Source: Pannonibacter sp. XCT-53
GTDB taxonomy: Bacteria > Pseudomonadota > Alphaproteobacteria > Rhizobiales > Stappiaceae
Direction: 5' to 3'
NCBI RefSeq assembly: GCF_009915765.1
Contig: NZ_JAABLQ010000001.1
Coordinates: forward strand, 992,001-1,056,000
DNA: 64,000 bases
The notes under the pieces were generated by a model. That model ran no database searches. It was not told the DNA's origin and saw nothing but the letters and a program-made list of their open reading frames with translations. The first letter of the stretch is position 1, and each line of letters opens with the position of its first letter. Below are positions 48,058 through 60,101 of this stretch, in pieces. The translations under genes and the position numbers were made by a program.

Positions 48058-49599
48058 ATGTCGCATCTCATCGGCCATTCCCTGCTCAACCTGGCGGCCT
48101 CGCTGGCCTCGATGCTCTCCGGCTTTCTGGTCGCGGTCCTGCTGGCGCGGGTCCTCGGGCCCGAAGGCCTCGGCGCGACCGCCTTCGCCATCTGGTTCGC
48201 TGCCGCCGCCGCCGCGGTGGCCGATCGTGGCTGGCCGCAGACCCTGTTGCGCTTCGTGGCGGCAGCCGCGCCCGATGCGCGTGCCGGCCTGATCCGGGCC
48301 TTCGTGCGCCGCTGGGCGGTCGGGGTCCTCCTTGCCACCCTGGCCGGCGTGGCCGTTGCTGCCGGTGTCGCGCTGTTGCGGACGCCGGGCGAGGGAGCCT
48401 ATGTGCTGCTGCTGGTCGCGATCTGCCTTGTCTATTCGGCAGCGGGTCTGGCCGCCAATGCCCGCCGTGCGGCTGGCGACTTCGCCGCCCCTGCCGGACG
48501 CACGATCCTGGCTGCGCTGCTTTATGTTCCGGCCGCCTGGGCGGGGGCCGTGATGGCGGGCCTTGTCGGCGCGGTGGCGGCCTTGCTGCTGCGCTCGCTG
48601 CCGCTTCTCCCGCTGCTTGGCAGGGCCCTGAGGGAGCCGGACGGGCGCAATCACCCGCTTCCCGTGGTCCCTCAGGACGCTCGCGTGTTTGCACGTCAGG
48701 TCTGGGGCAGCGACCTGATCGACATCCTGGTCCTCAGCCGCCTGGAATACCTGTTCTTCATCCTGCTCGCCTCGGCGTCCGACCTTGGGCTGTTCGCTGT
48801 CGCGATCGCCTTCGCCGGACTGGTCGAACAGCTCTCGCTCCAGTTTGGCGCGCCGCTTGTCGTCGCCTTTGCCGGCCATGCCGACAGCGCGCCGCAGCCC
48901 GTCCCGTCCGCAACGCCGCAGCTGCAGGCCCTGTTCGAGCGGTCCTATCTTGCGCTCGCGGCCATTTGCCTGCCCGTCTGTCTGGGCGGGGCTGCCGTGA
49001 TGCCCGTGCTGCTGCCGCTGGTCTATGGCGCATCCTATGCGGGGCTGGCGCCCGAAGCGGCGGCCTTGCTGCTGGCGGCCGCACTCGCGGCCCTTGCCGT
49101 CGTGCCCTGGTCCGCCCTTTCGGCGCTCGGGCTCGGCCGGCGCCTGCTGGGCTGCGTCCTCGCGCTGGCGCTGGCCACGGTGATGCTGCTGCCGGCCGGA
49201 ATTGCCGCCTATGGCGTTGCAGGCGCGGTGGCGGCCAAATGCGCGGTGCAGGCTGCCGGACTTGTGCTGCTGCAGCAGGTTCTGGTCCGGGCCGGCGGGC
49301 CGCGGGCACCCTGGCCGGGGCTGGTGCGGCTGCTGCTTGCAGCGCTCTGTCCGGCGCTGGTCGCCTGGCTGGTGCTGCAGGTGACGGACTGGCCCGATGC
49401 CGTGGCGCTGGTTGCGGCCATCCTGCTCGCGGCGCTGATCTATCCGCTCGCCTTGCGGCTCACCGGTGCCTTGCCGGCTGCCCGGTTTGGCGGACTGGTC
49501 GAGGCGGTTGCCGCCTCAGACCGCCTGCCGCTGCGGCTGCGCGGCGTCGTCCGCCAGATAGGCCGCTTCGTCCTCGTCGGCGAGAAGCGCCGGATGTGA
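48058..49599 (+). CDS. Polysaccharide flippase (Wzx/MATE-like)
   Basis: A 513-residue, very hydrophobic protein with about 12-14 membrane spans, starting HSLLNLAASLASMLSGFLVAVLLARVLGPEGLG, the signature of O-antigen/exopolysaccharide exporters. It would flip lipid-linked sugar repeats across the inner membrane. Its last 84 bp overlap the 3' end of the convergent glycosyltransferase gene. No recognisable terminator lies between them. Confidence 0.88.
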   Translation: MSHLIGHSLLNLAASLASMLSGFLVAVLLARVLGPEGLGATAFAIWFAAAAAAVADRGWPQTLLRFVAAAAPDARAGLIRAFVRRWAVGVLLATLAGVAVAAGVALLRTPGEGAYVLLLVAICLVYSAAGLAANARRAAGDFAAPAGRTILAALLYVPAAWAGAVMAGLVGAVAALLLRSLPLLPLLGRALREPDGRNHPLPVVPQDARVFARQVWGSDLIDILVLSRLEYLFFILLASASDLGLFAVAIAFAGLVEQLSLQFGAPLVVAFAGHADSAPQPVPSATPQLQALFERSYLALAAICLPVCLGGAAVMPVLLPLVYGASYAGLAPEAAALLLAAALAALAVVPWSALSALGLGRRLLGCVLALALATVMLLPAGIAAYGVAGAVAAKCAVQAAGLVLLQQVLVRAGGPRAPWPGLVRLLLAALCPALVAWLVLQVTDWPDAVALVAAILLAALIYPLALRLTGALPAARFGGLVEAVAASDRLPLRLRGVVRQIGRFVLVGEKRRM

Positions 49600-50790
49600 G
49601 GTGAGGCCCAGTGTGGCCAGCGTGTCGATGGCATTGTCGCGCCAGTCGGCAATGTCGAAGCGCAGGGTCCCGGACCGCTTCATGGCAATGCAGCGGTCGA
49701 CCAGGGCGCGGCCCTCGAATCGGCCGCTGCGCGGGTAGGTGACCTCGTTCCCCCGGGCCACAGGGATGCTGTCGGGCAGGATCACGGGCAGGCCGCAATG
49801 GGCGTATTGCAGCAGCTTCAGGCTTGATTCCGCCAGATAGCTCTCGTTGTCGGACGCCGCATAGGCGGCAATGCCGAAATCCGCATGCCGGATGAAGCCG
49901 GCCAGCTCCTCGAAGCCGATCTCGCCATGGACCTTCAGGTTTGCAGGTGCCGGCCGGTCCCATCTGGTGCCGAACACATGGAACGTGACCTCGGGTGCAG
50001 ACCTCGCCAGATCCGCGAGCACCGGCCGGTCGAGCAGCATGTCGCCCACCGAGATCGCATTGAGGGTGCCGGGTGGATAGGGGCTCTGCCGGGCGGCGCG
50101 GAAGGCCGAGGGCTCGACGGCCTGGGGAATCACGCTGACCCGGCCACCGGGCGGGAGCTGTTCCGCCAGCCGGCGGGAGGGGACGCAGACGCTGTCGAAC
50201 GCGCCGATGATGCGCCGCTCGATCCCCTGAAGATGCGGCGACGCGCCGACGCTCTGCAGGTGGTCACGGCACAGGTAAAGGGTTCTGGCCTGCGGGCGCA
50301 GGGCCCGCACCGCGTCAAAGAAGGCCAGCGGGGTGCCGCTCTCCAGCATGACAACGTCGGACTGCAGGATTGCGTTGCGCGCAAAGGCCGGCAGCCGCCC
50401 GGCGTAGAGCGGGAACAGCAGGGATCCGATCCGGTCGAGAAGCGGATTGCGGTTGCTGAAGGCATGGACGGGGGCAATGTAGGCACCAGCTTCAAGCCGC
50501 GGCGCGATCGGGGCGAACCGGTTCTTCTGCGCGCGGGTGATCGCTGCATAGCGCGGGCAGTTGCGCAGTGCCCTGAGCCACGAGAAACCGACCGAAATGA
50601 AGCGCACCTGGTGCCCGAGCGCGGCCAGTTCCCTCGAAATGAAATGAACGCTGGTCTTCCGGATCTGCGGCGCAAAGACGTGGGCCGACAGAACCGAAAT
50701 GAACTGAGATCCTCCCGCCACTGCGCCTCCGGTCCCTGTGCCGGCCGGCGCCTGCCGCGCCGGCTGTTGCCTGCTCCCCATCAGGACCAC
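49516..50790 (-). CDS. GumK-like glycosyltransferase
   Basis: A 424-residue GT-B glycosyltransferase. The segments VHFISRELAALGHQVRFISVGFS, LYLCRDHLQSVGASPHL, GDMLLDRPVLADLA and LKLLQYAHCGLPVILPDSIPV resemble GumK-type (GT70) glucuronosyltransferases of exopolysaccharide pathways. The first 25 residues are low in conservation, so a later start is possible. It starts 17 bp after the hutC stop on the same strand, so hut transcripts may read into it. Confidence 0.82.
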   Translation of the reverse strand: MVLMGSRQQPARQAPAGTGTGGAVAGGSQFISVLSAHVFAPQIRKTSVHFISRELAALGHQVRFISVGFSWLRALRNCPRYAAITRAQKNRFAPIAPRLEAGAYIAPVHAFSNRNPLLDRIGSLLFPLYAGRLPAFARNAILQSDVVMLESGTPLAFFDAVRALRPQARTLYLCRDHLQSVGASPHLQGIERRIIGAFDSVCVPSRRLAEQLPPGGRVSVIPQAVEPSAFRAARQSPYPPGTLNAISVGDMLLDRPVLADLARSAPEVTFHVFGTRWDRPAPANLKVHGEIGFEELAGFIRHADFGIAAYAASDNESYLAESSLKLLQYAHCGLPVILPDSIPVARGNEVTYPRSGRFEGRALVDRCIAMKRSGTLRFDIADWRDNAIDTLATLGLTSHPALLADEDEAAYLADDAAQPQRQAV

Positions 50791-50807
50791 AGGTTACGGA
50801 GTTTCCC

Positions 50808-51512
50808 TTAAATCTCCGTTGTCAGGCGGTGACCGGGAGCATAGGTCAGGCGGACGGCGGTGATTGCCAGGGGACCGGCCCAGGTGCTGCGGTCCATGAC
50901 GAAGAGGGCGGCGCCGGGGCGGCAGCCGAACAGGGCTGCCATCGCGCCGTCGGCCTCGGCGGCGAAGAATTCGATGCTGCCGCTCGAATAGGCCGTGTTC
51001 TGGACCAGCCACTCGTTCGGACTTGTCACTGAAAAGTCAGCAGTTTCGAGGCCGGGCACCGCAAGGTTGATCCAGCGGTCCTCGTGGCAGAAGGCAATGC
51101 CGTCCGCCCGGTGCAGCGCCGTGACATGCAGCAGCTCCTGTCCGGGCGCCAGCTCCAGCAGGGCGCTCACGGCCTCCGGGGCCGGTTCGACCGCCTGGCC
51201 GAGCCGGCGGTAGTCATAGGCAGCCCCGCGGCCCTCGATGTCCTGCCGGATGATCGGGATCTGGAAGGTGGCGCGGCGGACCGGATTGAGCGGCACGCGG
51301 GTGCCGGCCTTGCGGCGGCGTTCCAGGAGGCCGAGATCGGCCAGCTCCCGCAAGGCGCGGTTGACCGTGGCCCGGGCGCAGCCGAACTCCGCAGCCAGCT
51401 GGGCTTCGTGCGGGATGAGGCTGCCCGGTTTCCATTCCCGGTCCCGGATGCGGCGCAGGGCTTCGGCCTGAATGGCCTGCCAGGAGACGGGGCCGGGAAG
51501 GGGTCTGGGCAT
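50808..51512 (-). CDS. hutC: Histidine utilisation repressor
   Basis: A 234-residue GntR/HutC protein: N-terminal winged helix-turn-helix (LIPHEAQLAAEFGCARATVN) and UTRA domain (ALHRADGIAFCHEDRWIN, NEWLVQNTAYSSGSIEFFA, with HRLTTEI at the end). In characterised systems urocanate releases it from hut operators. It lies 74 bp downstream of hutF on the same strand. Confidence 0.93.
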   Translation of the reverse strand: MPRPLPGPVSWQAIQAEALRRIRDREWKPGSLIPHEAQLAAEFGCARATVNRALRELADLGLLERRRKAGTRVPLNPVRRATFQIPIIRQDIEGRGAAYDYRRLGQAVEPAPEAVSALLELAPGQELLHVTALHRADGIAFCHEDRWINLAVPGLETADFSVTSPNEWLVQNTAYSSGSIEFFAAEADGAMAALFGCRPGAALFVMDRSTWAGPLAITAVRLTYAPGHRLTTEI

Positions 51513-51586
51513 GCGCGCGCGTCTCTGTGTCGTTTCGGGGTGGTGCCGTCGGGGACTGCGGAAGCCTGCGCCGGCCCCTGGCCGGC

Positions 51587-53011
51587 TCAGGCGTCCCTGA
51601 GCCGCGATACCGTGCGGATGTAGGCGGCCGCGATGGCGTCGCGGCGGATGTGCCGTCCAGCCTGAACGACATGACGTCCGGCCGACCAGACATCCTGCAC
51701 AAGCCGGTCATCGCCCGCAAACACCCATGCGTCAAGTGCGGTGTCGCCCTTGCGGCCGGCGAGATGGACCGACTGGCCGTCAAGCGCAACAAGATCAGCA
51801 AGTTGGCCGGGCGCGATCGCGCCCGAAGCACGACCGGCAGCCTGGGCTCCGCCCGCGACGGCGGCCTCGAACAGCACCCGGCCGGTGGACCTGTCGGAGG
51901 TCGCCAGCACCGCGCGGGAGCGGTCGCGCAGGCGCTGGGAATACTCGAGGGTGCGCAGTTCCTCGGACAGTGAAATGCGGATGTTGCTGTCCGAGCCCAC
52001 GCCGATCACGCCGCCGGCGCCGAGATAGCGGACGCCGTCGAAAATGCCGTCGCCGAGGCTTGATTCGGTGATCGGGCACAGGCCCGCGACCGCGCCGGTT
52101 GCTGCGAGGGAAAGCGTTTCGGTTTCAAGCATTTGGGTGCAGTGGATCAGGCACCAGCGCCGGTCGACCTCGGCATTGCCGAGGAGCCAGTCGACGGGCC
52201 GGGCACCGCGATGGGCGAGCACTTCCTCCACTTCCGCCACCTGTTCGGCGAGGTGCATGTGCAGGGGAGCATCCGGGCGAAGGCTGGCCGCGCGGGCGAG
52301 ATCTTCTGCCGCAACGGCGCGCAGGCTGTGCGGGGCAACGCCGATCCGGGCGTCCGCCGGAAGGTGGGAAAGCGCCTTTTCGGCAGCGTCGACGAGATCG
52401 GTGAAGCGGCTGATATCATTGCCGAAACGGATCTGACCTGGGCCAAGCGGGCGCTTGTCGCAGCCGCCATACTGGTAGAACACCGGCAGCAGCGTCAGGC
52501 CAATTCCGGTCTGCGACGCGGCAGCGGCGATGCGTTCCGACATCTCCCCGAGACTGGCGTAGGGCACGCCGCCCGGCTGGTGGTGCAGGTAGTGGAACTC
52601 GACGTTGGTGGCGTAGCCGGCTTCCAGCATTTCCATCTGCACGAAGGCGGCAATCGCCTCGACATCCTCGGGCGTCAGCTGGTCGAGGAAGCGGAACATC
52701 AGCTGCCGCCAGGTCCAGAAGCTGTCGCGCGGGTCGGGGCCGCGCCGCTCGGTCAGGCCGGCCATGGCGCGCTGGAAGGCGTGGGAATGGAGATTGGCCG
52801 GGGAGGGCAGGAGAAGCTCGGTCCGCGTTGCCCCTGCGGGCACGGAAGTCCCTGTCCGGACTGCGGAAATCCGGCCGTCGGCGCTGAGCTCCACGGTGAC
52901 ATCCGCTGCCCATCCTTCCGGCAACAATGCCTCTTTTGCCCACAGGACCGTTGCCGGTGCTGCCGGTGCTGCGGGGGAATTCGCCAGGTCGCCAGACTTT
53001 GCGCTGCTCAT
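51587..53011 (-). CDS. hutF: Formimidoylglutamate deiminase
   Basis: A 474-residue amidohydrolase. It has [18 protein letters not shown] (metal HxH), [42 protein letters not shown] and [12 protein letters not shown]. It converts N-formimidoyl-L-glutamate to N-formyl-L-glutamate and ammonia, the first half of the two-step route ended by HutG. About 20 residues at the N-terminus (Ala/Pro-rich) look poorly conserved. Divergent from hutI. Confidence 0.95.
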   Translation of the reverse strand: MSSAKSGDLANSPAAPAAPATVLWAKEALLPEGWAADVTVELSADGRISAVRTGTSVPAGATRTELLLPSPANLHSHAFQRAMAGLTERRGPDPRDSFWTWRQLMFRFLDQLTPEDVEAIAAFVQMEMLEAGYATNVEFHYLHHQPGGVPYASLGEMSERIAAAASQTGIGLTLLPVFYQYGGCDKRPLGPGQIRFGNDISRFTDLVDAAEKALSHLPADARIGVAPHSLRAVAAEDLARAASLRPDAPLHMHLAEQVAEVEEVLAHRGARPVDWLLGNAEVDRRWCLIHCTQMLETETLSLAATGAVAGLCPITESSLGDGIFDGVRYLGAGGVIGVGSDSNIRISLSEELRTLEYSQRLRDRSRAVLATSDRSTGRVLFEAAVAGGAQAAGRASGAIAPGQLADLVALDGQSVHLAGRKGDTALDAWVFAGDDRLVQDVWSAGRHVVQAGRHIRRDAIAAAYIRTVSRLRDA

Positions 53012-53031
53012 TCTTTCGCCGCCTTCCTCGA

Positions 53032-53060
53032 TTGACACGATTAATATGTGCAGACAAAAT
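53032..53060 (+). promoter_or_regulatory. Candidate hutI promoter with a HutC-like site
   Basis: ttgaca (53032-53037) and caaaat (53055-53060) with a 17-bp spacer form a plausible promoter in the 74-bp hutF-hutI gap. The dyad tgtgcagaca (TGT-N4-ACA, 53047-53056) covers the spacer and part of the -10. It is similar to TGTATATACA-like HutC sites. Confidence 0.4.
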
Positions 53061-53085
53061 ACGCCCATCTCGGGAGGAAACCAAG

Positions 53086-54297
53086 ATGGAACTTGATCAG
53101 CCGATCATCCTGACCAACGCGACCCTGGCCACCCTGGCAGGTCCGTCCGGCTATGGACTGATCCGGAACGGCGCTGTTGCCGTGATCGGACAAACCATCG
53201 CCTTCGTCGGACAATCCGACGCCATTCCGGGAGACTTTCAGGCCCTTCCGCGTCTCGATCTCGAGGGGCGGCTGGTAACGCCTGGCCCCATCGACTGTCA
53301 CACCCACATCGTTCACGCGGGCCATCGTGCCCGCGAGTTCGAGATGCGTCTCGACGGCGCGACCTACGAAGAGGTGGCAAGGGCAGGGGGCGGCATCGTC
53401 TCCTCGGTCCGGGCCACCCGGGAAGCGAGCGAGGATGCGCTTGTCGCCTCCGCCTTGCCGCGTCTCGATGCGCTGATCGGCGAGGGTGTGACGACGGTGG
53501 AGATCAAGTCCGGCTACGGGCTGGAGATCGGGACCGAGCTGAAGATGCTGCGGGCCGCCCGGCGGCTGGGCCGGGAGCGCAAGGTGCGCGTCCGGACCAC
53601 CTACCTCGGCGCCCATGCGGTGCCGGCCGAGTACAAGGGCCGCACGGAGGCCTATCTGACCGAGGTCTGCCTGCCGGGTCTGGAGGCTGCGGCGGCCGAG
53701 GGCCTCGTCGATGCGGTCGACGGGTTCTGCGAGGGCATTGCCTTTTCGGTCGAGGACATGACCCGGGTGTTTGACGCGGCGAAGCGTCTTGGTTTGCCGG
53801 TGAAGCTTCATGCCGAACAGCTGTCGCGCATCGGCGGTACCCAGCTCGCCGCCCGCTACGGTGCGCTGTCCGCCGACCATGTGGAATATGCAACGGACGA
53901 GGACGCGGCTGCGCTGGCGGCCTCCGGCACCGTGGCCGTGCTGCTGCCCGGCGCATTCTACGCCATTCGCGAGACGCAAGTTCCCCCCGTTGCCGCCTTC
54001 CGGGCGCATGGGGTGCCGATGGCGCTCGCAACCGACTGCAATCCCGGCACCTCGCCGCTGACCTCGCTGCTCCTGACCATGAACATGGGCTGCACCTTCT
54101 TCCGCCTGACTGTCGAGGAGGCGTTGCGCGGGGTGACCGTGAACGCGGCAAAAGCCCTTGGCCTTGAGGACTGCGGCCGCATCGCCGAGGGCCTGCGCGC
54201 CGACCTTGCCATCTGGAACGTCGAGACGCCGGCGGAGCTTGTCTACCGCTTCGGCTTCAATCCCCTTCACGCCCGAGTTTTCGGAGGTTCGCTATGA
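53086..54297 (+). CDS. hutI: Imidazolonepropionase
   Basis: A 403-residue amidohydrolase with [69 protein letters not shown] and [10 protein letters not shown]. It hydrolyses imidazolone-5-propionate to N-formimidoylglutamate. Start at 53086 after cgggagg. Its stop overlaps the hutH start (ATGA). Confidence 0.96.
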   Translation: MELDQPIILTNATLATLAGPSGYGLIRNGAVAVIGQTIAFVGQSDAIPGDFQALPRLDLEGRLVTPGPIDCHTHIVHAGHRAREFEMRLDGATYEEVARAGGGIVSSVRATREASEDALVASALPRLDALIGEGVTTVEIKSGYGLEIGTELKMLRAARRLGRERKVRVRTTYLGAHAVPAEYKGRTEAYLTEVCLPGLEAAAAEGLVDAVDGFCEGIAFSVEDMTRVFDAAKRLGLPVKLHAEQLSRIGGTQLAARYGALSADHVEYATDEDAAALAASGTVAVLLPGAFYAIRETQVPPVAAFRAHGVPMALATDCNPGTSPLTSLLLTMNMGCTFFRLTVEEALRGVTVNAAKALGLEDCGRIAEGLRADLAIWNVETPAELVYRFGFNPLHARVFGGSL

Positions 54298-55820
54298 CCG
54301 TCGTCCTGACCCCCGGCCGCGCCACGCTGGCCGATCTGGAGCTGATCTGGCGCGAGGGGCGCGCCGTGCGTCTGACCCCGGACGCCCGCGCCGGCATCGA
54401 ACTCTCGGCCCGGCATGTGGCGGCGGCGGCCAATGGCGATGCCGGCGTCTATGGCGTCAACACCGGCTTCGGCAAGCTCGCCTCGGTGAAGATCGCGCCG
54501 AAGGACACGGCGACGCTGCAGCGCAACCTGATCCTGTCGCATTGCTGCGGCGTGGGCGAACCGCTGGACCGCGCCGCAACCCGGCTGATGATGGTGCTGA
54601 AGCTCCTCAGCCTCGGGCGCGGCGCGTCGGGCGTGCGCTGGGAGGTGGTCGCGCTGATCGAGGCGATGCTTGAAAAGGGCGTGACGCCGGTCGTTCCCTC
54701 GCAGGGCTCCGTGGGCGCTTCCGGCGATCTGGCCCCGCTCGCTCACATGACGGCAGTGATGATCGGGGCCGGCGAGGCGATCTATGGCGGCGAGCGGCTG
54801 GCGGGCGGCGACGCGCTGAAGATGGCGGGTCTCACCCCGGTCGTGCTTGGCCCCAAGGAGGGTCTGGCGCTCATCAACGGCACGCAGTTTTCCACCGCGC
54901 TGGCGCTGATCGGCCTGTTCGAGGCGTGGACCAATGCGGCGGCCTCGCTGGTGATCTCGACGCTCTCGACCGATGCCATCATGGGCTCGACCGCGCCGCT
55001 GCAGCCGGAAATCCATACCCTGCGCGGCCATCGCGGCCAGATCGAGGTCGCCGACCTGATGCGCGCCATCATGGAGGGCTCGGAGATCCGCGAGAGCCAC
55101 CGCGAGGGCGACACGCGCGTGCAGGATCCCTATTGCATCCGCTGCCAGCCGCAGGTGCTGGGGGCGGCTGTGGACCTTCTGCGCTTTGCAGGCTCGACGC
55201 TGGAAATCGAGGCCAATGCGGTCACCGACAACCCGCTGGTGCTGGGCGAGGGCCGGATCGTGTCCGGCGGCAATTTCCACGCCGAGCCGGTGGCCTTTGC
55301 CGCCGACCAGATCGCGCTGGCGGTGGCTGAAATCGGCGCGATCGCGCAGCGGCGCGTGGCGCTGATGGTCGATCCGACGCTGAGCCACGACCTGCCGCCG
55401 TTCCTGACCCCCGATCCGGGCCTCAACTCCGGCTACATGATCGCGGAAGTCACGACGGCCGCGTTGATGAGCGAAAACAAGCACCTGGCAACGCCGTGCT
55501 CGACGGATTCGACGCCGACCTCGGCCAACCAGGAAGACCATGTGTCGATGGCCGCCCATGGCGCGCGCCGGCTGCTGCGGATGAATGCCAACCTGTCGGT
55601 GATCCTCGGTGTCGAGGCGCTGTGTGCGGCGCAGGGCATCGAGTTCCGCGCCCCGCTCAAGACCTCTGCACGGCTTCAGGCGGTGATCGCACGCCTGCGC
55701 GCTGTGGCGGCTGCGCTGAAGGAAGACCGGTATCTGGCCCCCGACATCGAGGCGGCATCGGCGCTGGTGCGCTCCGGGGCGTTTGCGGCGGCGGCGGAGA
55801 TCGGCGCGTTCAAGGTCTGA
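54294..55820 (+). CDS. hutH: Histidine ammonia-lyase
   Basis: A 508-residue lyase. Ala142-Ser143-Gly144 in [15 protein letters not shown] form the MIO cofactor. [11 protein letters not shown] near the N-terminus, [26 protein letters not shown] and [16 protein letters not shown] are typical. It deaminates histidine to urocanate. Co-transcribed with hutI. A repeat element separates it from hutG. Confidence 0.97.
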   Translation: MTVVLTPGRATLADLELIWREGRAVRLTPDARAGIELSARHVAAAANGDAGVYGVNTGFGKLASVKIAPKDTATLQRNLILSHCCGVGEPLDRAATRLMMVLKLLSLGRGASGVRWEVVALIEAMLEKGVTPVVPSQGSVGASGDLAPLAHMTAVMIGAGEAIYGGERLAGGDALKMAGLTPVVLGPKEGLALINGTQFSTALALIGLFEAWTNAAASLVISTLSTDAIMGSTAPLQPEIHTLRGHRGQIEVADLMRAIMEGSEIRESHREGDTRVQDPYCIRCQPQVLGAAVDLLRFAGSTLEIEANAVTDNPLVLGEGRIVSGGNFHAEPVAFAADQIALAVAEIGAIAQRRVALMVDPTLSHDLPPFLTPDPGLNSGYMIAEVTTAALMSENKHLATPCSTDSTPTSANQEDHVSMAAHGARRLLRMNANLSVILGVEALCAAQGIEFRAPLKTSARLQAVIARLRAVAAALKEDRYLAPDIEAASALVRSGAFAAAAEIGAFKV

Positions 55821-55843
55821 GGTGGGGTTTCTCGGGCGACTGG

Positions 55844-56012
55844 CCGCAGCGTTCCTCTCCCCCCTTGAGGGGGAGATGCCCCCGGCAGGGGGCAGAGGGG
55901 GGTAGGCAGCCTCTCGGAGCTGCAGGGAGTTTGTTCGTTGGGGAAGCGCCGCCACCCCCCTCTGTCGGCTGACGCAGACATCTCCCCCTCAAGGGGGGAG
56001 AGGGGGCTGCGG
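55844..56012. repeat. Long palindromic intergenic repeat, copy 1
   Basis: In the 238-bp hutH-hutG gap. About 34-bp near-perfect inverted ends (ccgcag...agatg against its complement ending gctgcgg) hold C/G tracts such as ctccccccttgagggggag. A large cruciform is possible. Its right half is nearly identical, in inverse orientation, to copy 2 at 59828. It has no open reading frame of note and is not an insertion sequence with a transposase. Confidence 0.8.
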
Positions 56013-56058
56013 CGAGGGTGGTTTTGGGTTCGGGGTTTGCGGGAAAGGGTCAAGTCAG

Positions 56059-56865
56059 ATGACGCGTGACGATCAGAGTGGGCCGGTGACGGTGACGCGG
56101 GGCGACGGTCCGGTGGTGCTGGGGCTGCCGCATTCGGGCACGCATGTTCCCGCCGGCATCCGGGCGAAGCTGAATGCGCGCGGGCTGGTGCTCAGCGACA
56201 CCGACTGGCATGTGGACCGGCTTTATGACGGGCTGCTGCCGGGGGCGACGACCGTGGCCGCGACCTTCCACCGCTATGTCATCGACGCCAACCGGCCGCC
56301 GGACGGGGCAAGCCTCTATCCGGGCCAGAACACCACCGGGCTGGTGCCGCTGACCGATTTCGATGGCGAGAACATCTGGCTGGATGCCCCGGATGCGGCC
56401 GAGATCGAGCGGCGGCGGCTGGCCTTCCATGCGCCCTATCATGCGGCGCTGGAAGCCGAACTGCGGCGGGTGCATGCGATCCACGGGTTTGCCGTGCTCT
56501 ACGATTGCCACTCGATCCGCTCCAACATCCCGTTCCTGTTTGACGGCACGCTGCCGGATTTCAACATCGGCACGGTGGAGGGCACGTCCTGCGCGCCCGG
56601 TCTGGGTGAGGCGGTGGCCGGCATCTGCCGGGCGGCGGCGGGCTACAGCACGGTGGTCAATGGCCGCTTCAAGGGCGGCTGGACGACCCGGCACTATGGC
56701 CGGCCGGCGGAAGGCTACCACGCCATCCAGATGGAGCTGGCGCAGGCGACGCATCTGGAAACCGAGCTGCCGCCCTATGCCTACAGCCTGACCAAGGCCG
56801 CGCGGCTGCGGCCGGTCCTCACGTCCATTCTCGAGACCGTGGCCTCCGGAACCTGGCGCACCTGA
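56059..56865 (+). CDS. hutG: N-formylglutamate deformylase
   Basis: A 268-residue N-formylglutamate amidohydrolase. It has [11 protein letters not shown], the [11 protein letters not shown] metal site, [35 protein letters not shown] and [14 protein letters not shown]. It releases glutamate and formate from N-formylglutamate made by HutF. Confidence 0.95.
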   Translation: MTRDDQSGPVTVTRGDGPVVLGLPHSGTHVPAGIRAKLNARGLVLSDTDWHVDRLYDGLLPGATTVAATFHRYVIDANRPPDGASLYPGQNTTGLVPLTDFDGENIWLDAPDAAEIERRRLAFHAPYHAALEAELRRVHAIHGFAVLYDCHSIRSNIPFLFDGTLPDFNIGTVEGTSCAPGLGEAVAGICRAAAGYSTVVNGRFKGGWTTRHYGRPAEGYHAIQMELAQATHLETELPPYAYSLTKAARLRPVLTSILETVASGTWRT

Positions 56866-56920
56866 GCGCAGGACCGGGTGTCAATTCACTGCATATGAAA
56901 CGTTGCTTCGGAGAGGAAAC

Positions 56921-58606
<1,686 letters not shown>

Positions 58607-58659
58607 AGAACAAGGGGAGCAGGCACATCATGACACACCAACAGAGCGGAGGTCTGACG

Positions 58660-59763
58660 ATGAAGAGACGTGATTTCCTGAAGACGGCCGGCATCGGCGC
58701 GGCGGCGGCGGCAGCGGGTACGGCGGCGCTTGCGGCTCCGGCCATTGCCCAGGATGTCATCAAGTGGCGCATGGTCACCGCCTGGCCGAAGAACCTGCCG
58801 GGCCCGGGCGTGGCCGCCCAGATGCTGGCTGACCGCATCACCGCCCTGTCGGGCGGCCGGCTGCAGGTGGAGCTGTTCGGCGCGGGCGAGATCGTCCCGG
58901 GACCGGGTGTGTTCGATGCCGTGTCGGAAGGCACGGCCGAGATCTACCATGCGGTTCCGGCCTACTGGGGCTCCAAGTCGAAGGGCATCCTGCTGTTCGG
59001 GTCGCAGCCGCTGGGTCTGACCGCCATGGAACAGATCGGCTGGATGCAGCAGGGCGGCGGCCAGGCGCTCTATGACGAGATGTACGGCCGCTTCGGCCTG
59101 AAGCCGTTCCTGTGCGGCAACTCGGGTCCGCAGTGGTTCGGCTGGTTCCGCAACGAGATCAAGTCGCTCGACGACCTGAAGGGCCTCAAGTACCGCACCA
59201 CCGGCCTCAACTCGGAAGTCTGCGCCAAGCTCGGCATGGCGGTGGAAGCCATGTCCGGCCCGGCCATGTTCCAGGCGCTGCAGTCGGGCGCGCTGGATGC
59301 GGGCGAGTTCATCGGTCCGTGGTCGGACAGTGCGCTGGGTCTGCAGCAGGTGGCCAAGAACTACTACGCCCCGGGTGTGGGCGAGCCGTCCTCGGCCGAG
59401 GAATGCGCCATCAACATCAAGGCCTGGGAGGCGCTGCCGGAGGACCTGAAGCTGGCCGTGACCTATGCCGCCCAGAGCCTCTACAACCCGGTGCTGACCG
59501 AGTACAACACCAAGCATGCCATGGCGCTGCGCGAGCTCAAGGACAAGCACGGCGTCACCGTGCACAAGCTGCCGGACGAGATCGTGGTCGCCATGGGCAA
59601 TGCCATGGGTGAGGTGATCGGCGAGCTGCGCGACAACAGCGACGAGCTGGTGAAGCGCATCACCGAGAGCTTCCTTGCCTACCGGTCGCTGATGGTCGAG
59701 TACATGCCCTACGCGGACGCCGGCCAGATGAACGCCCGCGGCCTGACGTATAACTACGGCTGA
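58660..59763 (+). CDS. TRAP transporter substrate-binding protein (DctP family)
   Basis: A 367-residue TRAP binding protein with a twin-arginine signal (KRRDFLKTAGIGAAAAAAG, cleavage after AIA). It has WRMVTAWPKNLPGPGV and the family Arg in KGLKYRTTGLNSEV, resembling TakP-like keto-acid binders. Start at 58660 because gcggagg lies 7 bases upstream; ATG 58630 is weaker. It lies between hutU and the TRAP membrane genes, so the ligand may be urocanate, histidine or a pathway product such as glutamate/2-oxo acids. Not determinable from sequence. Confidence 0.9.
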   Translation: MKRRDFLKTAGIGAAAAAAGTAALAAPAIAQDVIKWRMVTAWPKNLPGPGVAAQMLADRITALSGGRLQVELFGAGEIVPGPGVFDAVSEGTAEIYHAVPAYWGSKSKGILLFGSQPLGLTAMEQIGWMQQGGGQALYDEMYGRFGLKPFLCGNSGPQWFGWFRNEIKSLDDLKGLKYRTTGLNSEVCAKLGMAVEAMSGPAMFQALQSGALDAGEFIGPWSDSALGLQQVAKNYYAPGVGEPSSAEECAINIKAWEALPEDLKLAVTYAAQSLYNPVLTEYNTKHAMALRELKDKHGVTVHKLPDEIVVAMGNAMGEVIGELRDNSDELVKRITESFLAYRSLMVEYMPYADAGQMNARGLTYNYG

Positions 59764-59773
59764 CACTGACCGG

Positions 59774-59801
59774 CCCCGGCGCGGGGGTGCTCGCGCCGGG
59801 G
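59774..59801 (+). terminator. Hairpin after the TRAP binding-protein gene
   Basis: A 10-bp perfect stem (ccccggcgcg / cgcgccgggg) with an 8-nt loop followed by tcttgctt. Probable partial terminator, repeating the binding-protein-first pattern seen in the ABC operons. Confidence 0.65.
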
Positions 59802-59827
59802 TCTTGCTTGGGCGAATGCCGGCTTCT

Positions 59828-59959
59828 CCTCTCTCCCCCCTCGAGGGGGAGATGTCTGCGTCAGCAGACAGAGGGGGGGAACGGTTCTGCGGCTGGTGAC
59901 CACTGCAAGAGAGCCTTGAGGCGCTGCTCCCCCCTCTGCCCCCTCAAGGGGGAGAGGGG
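59828..59959. repeat. Long palindromic intergenic repeat, copy 2
   Basis: Lies in the 338-bp gap between the TRAP binding-protein and small membrane subunit genes. It starts cctctctcccccctcgag and carries gatgtctgcgtcagcagaca, then ends ccctcaagggggagagggg. Its left 50 bp are the near-identical inverse of the right end of copy 1, so the two copies bracket hutG-hutU-TRAP binding protein in opposite orientation. Confidence 0.8.
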
Positions 59960-60026
59960 CGCTGCAGCGAGGGGGCTGGGCCTTGCTTCTGCTTGAGCCC
60001 GGTACACGGCTGCCAAGGCAGGAGGA

Positions 60027-60055
60027 CTGGATCCCCGCCTGCGCGGGGATGACGG
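60027..60055. repeat. Short palindromic repeat of the RIME-like family
   Basis: ctgg, then atccccgc-ctgc-gcggggat, then gacgg: a perfect 8-bp stem. The core (ctggatcc...gatgacg) matches the ends of the element at 34711-34902, so this is a second, smaller member of that family. Confidence 0.7.
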
Positions 60056-60101
60056 GGACCCAGGGTCCGGACAAGAGAAGACCGCAACAGGGGGCGGGGG
60101 A

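Noticed and set aside
55844..56012. Insertion sequence or MITE carrying a gene
   Set aside because: There is no transposase, no clear target-site duplication and no open frame. Kept only as a palindromic repeat.
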